Assembly: GCF_025447595.1 (NCBI RefSeq)
Contig: NZ_JAOEJU010000004.1
Coordinates: forward strand, 124,001 to 188,000
Direction: 5' to 3'
DNA from: Pseudomonas koreensis
GTDB taxonomy: Bacteria; Pseudomonadota; Gammaproteobacteria; Pseudomonadales; Pseudomonadaceae
Length of the DNA: 64,000 nucleotides
Shown: in pieces, positions 57,071 through 64,000 of the stretch
Layout of the letters: every line of letters begins with the position of its first letter
Numbering within the stretch: position 1 is the stretch's first letter
Notes under the pieces: generated by a model
What the model was told of the DNA's origin: nothing
Database searches by the model: none
Seen by the model: the letters and a program-made list of their open reading frames with translations, nothing else
Translations under genes and position numbers: made by a program

Positions 57071-57352
57071 ATGAGCGAGGCGTTGTCCATCCACCATGAC
57101 CAGGCTGGTCATCAGTTCGAGACCAATGTGGACGGTCATCGTGCCTACCTGACCTATATGGATCTGGGGAAACAGACCCTGGATATCTACCGCACCTTCG
57201 TGCCCAACGCCTTGCGTGGCCGAGGCATCGCGGCAGCCCTGACCGAGCGGGCGCTACAGTACGCCGATGAAATGGGCTACACGGTCATTCCTTCGTGCTC
57301 CTACGTGGAGCGTTACATGGAGCGTCATCAGCGGCGCACCGCCAAGATCTGA
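57071..57352 (+). CDS. GNAT-type N-acetyltransferase (YidJ/COG2388-like)
   Basis: A short, 94-residue acetyltransferase fold. The acetyl-CoA loop is VPNALRGRGIAAALTERALQ, followed by MGYTVIPSCSYVERYMERH. This small group has no signal for substrate choice and is found in many bacteria. ATG 57071 is fixed by AGGAG at 57061-57065. A terminator follows. Confidence 0.85.
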   Translation: MSEALSIHHDQAGHQFETNVDGHRAYLTYMDLGKQTLDIYRTFVPNALRGRGIAAALTERALQYADEMGYTVIPSCSYVERYMERHQRRTAKI

Positions 57353-57371
57353 CTGACCTTACCGCACACAC

Positions 57372-57400
57372 AAAAACGCCGGGCAATGCCCGGCGTTTTT
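57372..57400. terminator. Bidirectional terminator between the GNAT gene and aroF
   Basis: AAAAACGCCGGGC (57372-57384), loop AAT, GCCCGGCGTTTTT (57388-57400). It lies between convergent genes with A and T runs on both sides. Confidence 0.9.
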
Positions 57401-57419
57401 TATGCCTGCGAAACGGCTG

Positions 57420-58496
57420 TCAGCCGCGCTGACGTTTCGGCAATACATCCTTGAGCTTGGCGTGCATGCTGCGCAAGGTGTTTTCGGTAGCGGACCAGTC
57501 GATGCAGGCATCGGTGATCGACACGCCGTATTGCAGGTCGGCGAGGTCTTTCGGGATGGCCTGGCAGCCCCAGTTCAGGTGACTTTCGACCATCAGGCCG
57601 ATGATCGACTGGTTGCCTTCGAGGATCTGGTTGGCAACGTTCTCCATCACCAGCGGTTGCAGGGCCGGATCCTTGTTGGAGTTGGCGTGGCTGCAATCGA
57701 CCATGATGTTCGGCTTGATCTTCGCCTTGTTCAGCGCCTGCTCGCACAGGGCGACGCTGACCGAATCGTAGTTCGGCTTGCCGTTGCCACCGCGCAGCAC
57801 CACGTGACCGTAGGCGTTGCCCTTGGTGGTGACGATCGACACGCCACCTTCCTGGTTGATGCCCAGGAAACGGTGCGGGCTGGAGACCGACTGCAAGGCG
57901 TTGATCGCCACGGTCAGGCCGCCGTCGGTGCCGTTCTTGAAGCCGACCGCCGAGGACAGGCCGGAAGCCATCTCGCGGTGGGTCTGGGATTCGGTGGTCC
58001 GTGCGCCAATGGCCGACCAGCTGATCAGGTCCTGCAGGTACTGCGGGGAGATCGGGTCGAGGGCTTCGGTCGCGGTCGGCAGGCCTTTTTCGGCCAGGTC
58101 CAGCAGCAACTGGCGACCGATGTGCAGACCGTCCTGGATCTTGAACGAGTCATCCAGGTACGGGTCGTTGATCAGACCTTTCCAGCCGACGGTGGTCCGT
58201 GGCTTTTCGAAATACACGCGCATGACCAGATACAGGGTGTCCGAGACTTCTGCCGCCAGCACTTTCAGGCGATCGGCGTATTCGTGGGCAGCCTTGATAT
58301 CGTGGATCGAGCAGGGGCCGATCACCACGAACAGACGATGGTCGGTGCCATCGAGAATGTTGCGGATGACTTCGCGCCCCTTGGTGACGGTGCGCAGGGC
58401 AGCGTCGCTCAGAGGGATATCACGCTTGAGCTGATCGGGAGTGATCAGGGTCTCGTTGGAGGCGACGTTCAGGTCGTTGATCGGTAAATCAGCCAT
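57420..58496 (-). CDS. aroF: 3-deoxy-7-phosphoheptulonate (DAHP) synthase, class I
   Basis: First enzyme of the shikimate pathway: phosphoenolpyruvate plus erythrose 4-phosphate gives DAHP. The 358 residues carry FVVIGPCSIHD, VYFEKPRTTVGWKG, and near the end MVDCSHANSNKDP and VESHLNWG, the E. coli AroF/G/H-type class I pattern. Feedback by an aromatic amino acid is usual; which one cannot be told. Position upstream of cysB with a conserved run of genes matches other pseudomonads. Confidence 0.94.
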   Translation of the reverse strand: MADLPINDLNVASNETLITPDQLKRDIPLSDAALRTVTKGREVIRNILDGTDHRLFVVIGPCSIHDIKAAHEYADRLKVLAAEVSDTLYLVMRVYFEKPRTTVGWKGLINDPYLDDSFKIQDGLHIGRQLLLDLAEKGLPTATEALDPISPQYLQDLISWSAIGARTTESQTHREMASGLSSAVGFKNGTDGGLTVAINALQSVSSPHRFLGINQEGGVSIVTTKGNAYGHVVLRGGNGKPNYDSVSVALCEQALNKAKIKPNIMVDCSHANSNKDPALQPLVMENVANQILEGNQSIIGLMVESHLNWGCQAIPKDLADLQYGVSITDACIDWSATENTLRSMHAKLKDVLPKRQRG

Positions 58497-58630
58497 CGTT
58501 TACTCGTCAGGTCACGGGTGCCGGCCGCCAGCGATCCCCGCGCGGCGGACGGAGCACAGCAGATTTAAGCGCGTCGGGGAGCGGAACCTTATCGCGTTCG
58601 GCGCCTGCTAGACAATGGGCAAGTAACTGT

Positions 58631-59074
58631 TCAGTCCAGCACTGGCTGCGCAAAAGCTTTGCGAACGGAGTCGTGGGAGAACTCGTCGGCGTGTTGTTCG
58701 ACCCATTGCAGGGCCAGGGCCTGAATATCCTGGAGATCGTCGTGGGCGTCGTTGAGTCGGCAATAGCGCTCGATCTGACACACCTGCTCACCCATTCGCG
58801 CGCTGAACAGCGTCTGTTCGTCGGTGAACGCGATGCCCACCAGATAGCCTTTTTTGCGTCGCAGGCACCAGGCCACGTAGCCCGGATAACAGATGTCGGC
58901 GTTGAGGGTCGGCATGCGCACCTGCAATGCGGTGCCATGGCGCCAGGCACGGTGGTAATTGCAAGCGATGCCGCCGAGGCTGATAGTGTGCAGCCGTTGA
59001 CGCGAAATACACTCCGGTGTGAGCAAGGTCAATTCAACGGGCACATCATCCGGATGAGGAATAAACCGTCCCAT
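58631..59074 (-). CDS. PilZ-domain protein
   Basis: A 147-residue cytoplasmic protein with the PilZ-like pattern RQRLHTISLGGIACNYH (R-x3-4-R then a D/N-x-S-x2-G variant TISLGG), which in active family members binds cyclic di-GMP. The first arginine region and the missing Asp/Asn before S make binding uncertain. The start is ambiguous: ATG 59074 (MGRFIPHPDD) or ATG 59107, the latter with GGGGGA 5 bases upstream but overlapping the divergent gene by 35 bases. Confidence 0.72.
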   Translation of the reverse strand: MGRFIPHPDDVPVELTLLTPECISRQRLHTISLGGIACNYHRAWRHGTALQVRMPTLNADICYPGYVAWCLRRKKGYLVGIAFTDEQTLFSARMGEQVCQIERYCRLNDAHDDLQDIQALALQWVEQHADEFSHDSVRKAFAQPVLD

Positions 59075-59459
59075 GAGCACAGACTCCCTGTGTCGGCCAT
59101 TTGACATTGTTTCCCCCAGTATAGTGGTCGAATCGCAGCTGACCGATTTTGACGCCGACCAACGGCTGCTGGCGATGAACGGCGTTTCTCTGGTGATCTT
59201 CACCAGCGTCGGCTGTGCCAGTTGCCGCTATGCCCGCGAAGTGTTGCCGGGGCTCGATCTTGCGGTCGATCGCGTGTGCTGGATCGATGCCGGTGACAAC
59301 GGCGGGCTGGTCGAGCGTTATCAGGTCTTTCATTTGCCGGCGCTGTTTGTGGTGCGCGACGGCGAGTTCTTTGGGGCAGTGCACTCGCGCCTGAACGTCG
59401 ATGAGCTGAACGCAGCCGTGGCGCAGGCGCTGGGTCGAATTGCAGAGGAGTTGCCGTGA
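59073..59459 (+). CDS. Thioredoxin-like protein
   Basis: A 128-residue thioredoxin-fold protein. The active-site motif is Cys-x-x-Cys in TSVGCASCRYAREVLP, with the cis-proline region FHLPALFVVRDG. It has no signal peptide, so it should be cytoplasmic. The first 35 residues are extra to the fold. ATG 59073 lies on the same CATG as the PilZ start on the other strand; GAGGA at 59056-59060 is 12 bases away, a little far. The stop overlaps panE. Confidence 0.8.
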   Translation: MSTDSLCRPFDIVSPSIVVESQLTDFDADQRLLAMNGVSLVIFTSVGCASCRYAREVLPGLDLAVDRVCWIDAGDNGGLVERYQVFHLPALFVVRDGEFFGAVHSRLNVDELNAAVAQALGRIAEELP

Positions 59460-60412
59460 TGGGAGCAGTGAACAAACCGGTGGTGGGGATTATCGGCACC
59501 GGCGCCATCGGAGGGTTCTACGGGGTGATGCTGGCCCGGGCCGGGTTCGATGTGCACTTTCTGTTGCGCAGTGAATTTTCCGCAGTCGCCGAGCGCGGCT
59601 TGCAGGTGGACAGTGCCGTGCATGGCGCATTGACGCTGAACCCGGTGCAGGCTTATTCGTCGGCAGAAGACATGCCGCCCTGCGACTGGCTGCTGGTCGG
59701 CGCCAAGACCACCAGCAATGCCGGGCTGGCGCCGTCGATCATTCAGGCGGCCAAACCCGACGCGAAAGTGCTGGTGCTGCAAAACGGCCTCGACGTTGAA
59801 GACAGTTTGCGGGCGTTGCTGCCCGACTCCCTGCACTTGCTGGGCGGTTTGTGCCTGATCTGCGTCCACCGCGAAGGGCCGGGGCAGATCACGCACCAGG
59901 CGCTGGGGGCGGTGAATGTCGGTTATCACAGCGGCCCGGCGCCGGATGACGCGGCGCGCATGGCAATCGTCGAGGAGGGCGCCGGCCTGTTCCGCGCCGC
60001 CGGTCTCGACTCCCAGGCGATGCCGAACCTGCATCAGGCGCGCTGGCAGAAGCTGGTGTGGAACATTCCCTACAACGGGCTTTCGGTGTTGCTCGGTGCC
60101 AGCACCACGCCGTTGATGGCGGACACCGACAGTCGCGCATTGATTCAGGCACTGATGGCTGAAGTGGTGCAGGGCGCCAAGGCCTGCGGTCACGACATGC
60201 CGCCCGGTTACGCCGAATACCTGTTCATGATAACCGAGAAAATGCCCGACTATTGGCCGAGCATGTACCACGACTTTTTGCACAAGCGACCGCTGGAGCT
60301 GGAGGCGATCTACGCTCGTCCTTTGGCGGCTGCAAAAGCGGCAGGCTGCGAGTTGCCGCGAATCGAATCGTTGTATCGCACATTGAGCTTTATCGACCGG
60401 CGTAACGTTTAA
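59459..60412 (+). CDS. panE: 2-dehydropantoate 2-reductase family protein
   Basis: NADPH-dependent ketopantoate reductase, a step to pantothenate and coenzyme A. The 317 residues have the nucleotide motif VGIIGTGAIGGFYGVMLARAG near residue 10, KTTSNAGLAPSI, the catalytic lysine in RWQKLVWNIPYNGLSVLLG, and a C-terminal helical domain. GAGGAG lies at 59443-59448; either GTG 59456 or ATG 59459 can start it. It is coupled to the thioredoxin gene by overlap. Another panE could exist elsewhere in the genome. Confidence 0.87.
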   Translation: MGAVNKPVVGIIGTGAIGGFYGVMLARAGFDVHFLLRSEFSAVAERGLQVDSAVHGALTLNPVQAYSSAEDMPPCDWLLVGAKTTSNAGLAPSIIQAAKPDAKVLVLQNGLDVEDSLRALLPDSLHLLGGLCLICVHREGPGQITHQALGAVNVGYHSGPAPDDAARMAIVEEGAGLFRAAGLDSQAMPNLHQARWQKLVWNIPYNGLSVLLGASTTPLMADTDSRALIQALMAEVVQGAKACGHDMPPGYAEYLFMITEKMPDYWPSMYHDFLHKRPLELEAIYARPLAAAKAAGCELPRIESLYRTLSFIDRRNV

Positions 60413-60435
60413 ACCGGTCGCACTGGGGGAAAGGC

Positions 60436-61341
60436 ATGGCCAAGAACATCGATGACAAGCTGGTGCTGGCGATCTCGTCCCGTGCCCTGTTCGACCTGAG
60501 CGAAAGCCACAAGGTGTATGAGTCGAGTGGCGTGGAAGCCTACCGGCAATATCAGATCGATCACGAAGACGAAATCCTCGCGCCGGGCGATGCCTTTCCG
60601 CTGGTGGAAAAACTGCTGAACCTGAACAGTCGCCTCGGCCGCGCCCGGGTCGAGGTGATTCTGGTGTCGCGCAACAGTGCCGACACCGGCCTGCGCGTTT
60701 TCAACTCCATTGGTCATTACGGCCTGGCGATTTCCCGTGCGGCGTTCGTCGGCGGGCGCAGTCCTTATCCGTATCTGAAGGCTTTTGGTTGCGACCTGTT
60801 TCTCTCCACCCACGCCGAAGACGTGCGTGCTGCCCTGGATGCCGGTTTCGCGGCGGCGACCATTCTGTCCGGCGGTGCCAGTCGTGCGGCCAGCGATGAA
60901 TTGCGCATCGCCTTCGACGGTGACGCCGTGCTGTTTTCCGACGAATCGGAGCGGGTCTATCAATCCGGTGGGCTCGAAGCCTTCCAGGCCAAGGAGCGTG
61001 AATCCGCTCGCGAACCGTTGCGCGGCGGGCCGTTCAAGGGCTTTCTCGCGGCGCTCAATCTGTTGCAGCGAGAGTTCTCCGATGAGGAATGCCCGATTCG
61101 CACCGCCTTGGTCACTGCGCGTTCGGCCCCGGCCCATGAGCGGGTGATCCGCACTTTGCGCGAGTGGGATATCCGGCTTGACGAATCGCTGTTTCTCGGT
61201 GGCCTGACCAAATCGGCGTTCCTCGAAGCCTTCGCCGCCGACGTGTTTTTCGACGATCAGGCCGGTCACTGCGAGCTGGCCCGGGAAGTCGTGGCGACCG
61301 GTCACGTGCCCCACGGCATCAGCAACGAACCGGCGGTCTAA
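60436..61341 (+). CDS. 5'-nucleotidase (cytosolic type I family)
   Basis: A 301-residue protein of the NT5C1-like 5'-nucleotidase family, in which a HAD-type fold dephosphorylates nucleoside monophosphates. Recognisable: LVLAISSRALFDLSESHKVY at the start, VILVSRNSADTGLRVFNSI, FLSTHAEDVRAALDAGFAAA, FDGDAVLFSDESERVY and FFDDQAGHCE near the end. It follows panE by 23 bases, so it likely belongs to the same transcript. Confidence 0.87.
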   Translation: MAKNIDDKLVLAISSRALFDLSESHKVYESSGVEAYRQYQIDHEDEILAPGDAFPLVEKLLNLNSRLGRARVEVILVSRNSADTGLRVFNSIGHYGLAISRAAFVGGRSPYPYLKAFGCDLFLSTHAEDVRAALDAGFAAATILSGGASRAASDELRIAFDGDAVLFSDESERVYQSGGLEAFQAKERESAREPLRGGPFKGFLAALNLLQREFSDEECPIRTALVTARSAPAHERVIRTLREWDIRLDESLFLGGLTKSAFLEAFAADVFFDDQAGHCELAREVVATGHVPHGISNEPAV

Positions 61342-61439
61342 AGCCCACGTGGTTCAAGACGTTGCGTCGCACGTCGTACTCGCCAAGGCACTGCTAAGCT
61401 GAATCAAATCTCCGCCATGTTGGCACGCGAGGAGGTCAT

Positions 61440-61943
61440 ATGATTCGTTCGATGCTGTATGCCACTGACCTCGGTCTGTACGCACCGTTAGTGATGCAGC
61501 ATGCCCTGGCGATGGCGCGAACGTTCAATGCCGATCTGTATGTGGTGCATGCGGTGGAACCCATGGGGCTGTTTGCCGAATCGGTGTTGCAGAGCTATCT
61601 CGACGAACAGGCATTGAACGAATTTCACAGTCAGGGTCTGAAAACAGTCATCGCCAATATCGAGCAACGGGTGCTCGACAGTTTTCGTGAAGAGCTGGGG
61701 GACGAGGGCGAGCAGGATCTGCAGCGGATACGCGCGGTGCGGGTGCTGCAGGGCGATCCGTCACAGGTGATTCTCGATCAGGTGCAGAAACTCTCTGTCG
61801 ATTTGCTGATCGTAGGAAGTCACAGCCACGGGGTCGGGGCGGAAACACCGTTGGGGCGAACGGCGGCACGGCTGCTGCAATTGTCCAAGGTGCCGGTTTA
61901 TCTGGTGCCGCTGGTGGAGCGTCGGCGTCGGGAGGATCGCTGA
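61440..61943 (+). CDS. Universal stress protein family
   Basis: UspA-fold protein of 167 residues: MIRSMLYATDLGLYAPLVMQ at the start and VDLLIVGSHSHGVGAETPLG with GRTAARLLQLSKVPVYLVP at the C-terminus. This last stretch includes the G-x2-G-x9-G(S/T)-type ATP-binding pattern. GGAGG at 61431-61435 is 4 bases before ATG 61440. Function not known beyond stress response. Confidence 0.9.
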   Translation: MIRSMLYATDLGLYAPLVMQHALAMARTFNADLYVVHAVEPMGLFAESVLQSYLDEQALNEFHSQGLKTVIANIEQRVLDSFREELGDEGEQDLQRIRAVRVLQGDPSQVILDQVQKLSVDLLIVGSHSHGVGAETPLGRTAARLLQLSKVPVYLVPLVERRRREDR

Positions 61944-62047
61944 AGCGGGAATAATGGCACTTTGATAAAAAAGTTCTAGATTTATTCTTCAAACCATTAA
62001 TATAGTTATATACCGTCGCTGATGCTCGTGGCGTCTACCTGCTTTGA

Positions 62048-63031
<984 letters not shown>

Positions 63032-63039
63032 GCCCCTGT

Positions 63040-63522
63040 CTACAGCACCTCGGTGACAGCAAACTGTTGCCGGGTGCCCGCCACCAGAATCTCCACCTCG
63101 TCACCCTCGAACTTGCCCAGCAGGCTTTTGCCCAGCGGCGAGCGCGGGGTGATGACGGTAATTGGCTGACCCACCACGTCGACTTTCAGGCCTGCCGCAT
63201 CCGGCGCCAGAAACAGCCATTGCTCGCGACCCTTTTCGTCTTCCAGACCCAGCAGGGCGCCGACTTCAATCCCTCGCTGATCGTCATACGCGCGCAGCGT
63301 CAGGTTCTGGCACAGCGCCAGTGACTGACGAATTTCCTCGACCCGTTTCGCCTGGCCCGCTGCCAGATACGACGCCTCAAGACCCAGGGTGTCGTACTTG
63401 TTTTCGGCGATGTTCTCTTCGTGGGTCGCGGTTTCGTAGGCGGTTTGCGCCGCGCGTTCGGCGATGTCGAGGTCGACGCGCAGCTTGTCGAGAATCAGTT
63501 GGTGAACCGTCTGTTTATTCAT
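63040..63522 (-). CDS. GreA/GreB-family elongation factor-like protein
   Basis: A 160-residue member of the GreA/GreB/Rnk superfamily. The N-terminal 75 residues are helical (KLRVDLDIAERAAQTAYETA, and HEENIAENKYDTLGLEASYL) with an acidic EEN/AEN loop in the coiled-coil tip position; the C-terminal FKBP-like domain shows ITPRSPLGKSLLGKFEGDEV. It may bind RNA polymerase or act as a nucleotide-pool regulator; that is inference. ATG 63522 is 2 bases after the stop of the upstream gene. Confidence 0.82.
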   Translation of the reverse strand: MNKQTVHQLILDKLRVDLDIAERAAQTAYETATHEENIAENKYDTLGLEASYLAAGQAKRVEEIRQSLALCQNLTLRAYDDQRGIEVGALLGLEDEKGREQWLFLAPDAAGLKVDVVGQPITVITPRSPLGKSLLGKFEGDEVEILVAGTRQQFAVTEVL

Positions 63523-63524
63523 GA

Positions 63525-63932
63525 TCAATCGCAGAATTGCAGGACGTTGGCGCGGCTTTTTTCGCTCGGGGCCGTCTGATCCTGTTGCAGCCAGAACTGG
63601 CATTTGGGGTTCGACAGATTGCGCGTGCTGCCACGGGCCTGGTCCAGGCGCGCCTGTTGCTCGTTTTTGCGCAGGTTTTCTTCGTACTGCTCGAACAACG
63701 GGCTCTGCGGCGGAATGTCCGGTACCACTCGGACGGCGGGCGGGTTGGCCAGTTGCTGCACGGCCTGAGCAACCGGCGCCAATTGTTCATTGAAGAAAAA
63801 GCGTGAAGCGAGCCAGCACGTCAGCGCAATGGCCAGGAAACCCAGCCATAGACCCAGGGCAATGCTGCCGGTCAATTGCAGCGCGCTAAGCTGAACAGGC
63901 AAGGGGCGACGCGGGTTGGGACGATAGGGCAT
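63525..63932 (-). CDS. Small membrane protein of unknown function
   Basis: A 135-residue protein with one strong membrane span, about residues 20-42 (ALQLTGSIALGLWLGFLAIA and ALTCW), and a soluble, Gln/Asn-rich tail with coiled-coil character (LFEQYEENLRKNEQQARLDQ) and two late cysteines (CQFWLQQD, LQFCD). AGGAGG upstream supports the ATG at 63932. It is the first gene of a two-gene unit with the Gre-like gene (2 bases apart). No family recognised. Confidence 0.68.
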   Translation of the reverse strand: MPYRPNPRRPLPVQLSALQLTGSIALGLWLGFLAIALTCWLASRFFFNEQLAPVAQAVQQLANPPAVRVVPDIPPQSPLFEQYEENLRKNEQQARLDQARGSTRNLSNPKCQFWLQQDQTAPSEKSRANVLQFCD

Positions 63933-64000
63933 GGCTGCCTCCTGGCGGATGAATGCGGGCAAGTCGCGATTGTCGCACGAAGATTAATTGCCGTCGGCTC

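Overview
The window is a stretch of a Pseudomonas chromosome, most likely from the P. fluorescens group. Pointers are the fused tyrA-aroA gene between hisC and cmk-rpsA, the 83-residue OprI-type lipoprotein, the order ihfB-lapA-[O-antigen genes]-wbpL-wbpM-comEA, and three copies of the inverted GCGAGCAGGCTCGCTCCCAC repeat typical of fluorescent pseudomonads. Almost all genes are chromosomal core or well-known accessory types. I see no tRNA, rRNA, CRISPR array, prophage or insertion sequence.

Layout. (1) 1-6434: amino-acid, nucleotide and translation genes (hisC end, tyrA-aroA, cmk, rpsA), a small lipoprotein, ihfB and lapA. (2) 6665-26808: an O-antigen/surface polysaccharide locus. It holds dTDP-sugar genes rmlB, rmlD and rmlA, two GT2 glycosyltransferases around a wbpV-like reductase/epimerase, the ABC exporter wzm-wzt, a 1639-residue multi-domain glycosyltransferase with an N-terminal sulfotransferase-like module, a free-standing APS kinase (cysC), a YdhS-like flavoprotein, an acyltransferase, and the wbpL/wbpM pair that makes and loads the first sugar. 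(3) 26919-32848: comEA, a short-chain dehydrogenase with a second FabF-type synthase, a TetR regulator facing a DUF1989 gene, a DUF2897 peptide and an ethanolamine-type permease. (4) 33249-41154: kdpFABC potassium pump with its kdpDE sensor pair. (5) 41151-56433: envelope and housekeeping genes (patatin, CHAD, thioesterase, chemoreceptor, TatD, MltF, DoxX, GreB, the YbbAP ABC system facing tesA, L,D-transpeptidase, oprI). (6) 57071-63932: GNAT, DAHP synthase, PilZ, thioredoxin-like, panE, 5'-nucleotidase, universal stress protein, cysB, and a Gre-family factor with a small membrane protein.

How the genes fit together. The polysaccharide locus has Wzm/Wzt and no wzx, wzy or wzz, so export should be ABC-dependent, with WbpM, the reductase and WbpL building a QuiNAc- or FucNAc-type primer on undecaprenyl phosphate. 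The most interesting proposal is a possible sulfation module: a sulfotransferase-like domain with both PAPS-binding motifs is fused to three glycosyltransferase-like modules, and the next gene encodes the kinase that makes PAPS. The Wzt protein carries a C-terminal extension of the kind that recognises a chain-terminal modification, so a sulfate cap read by Wzt is a testable hypothesis. The locus also lacks rmlC, so the end product of its dTDP-sugar branch is open.
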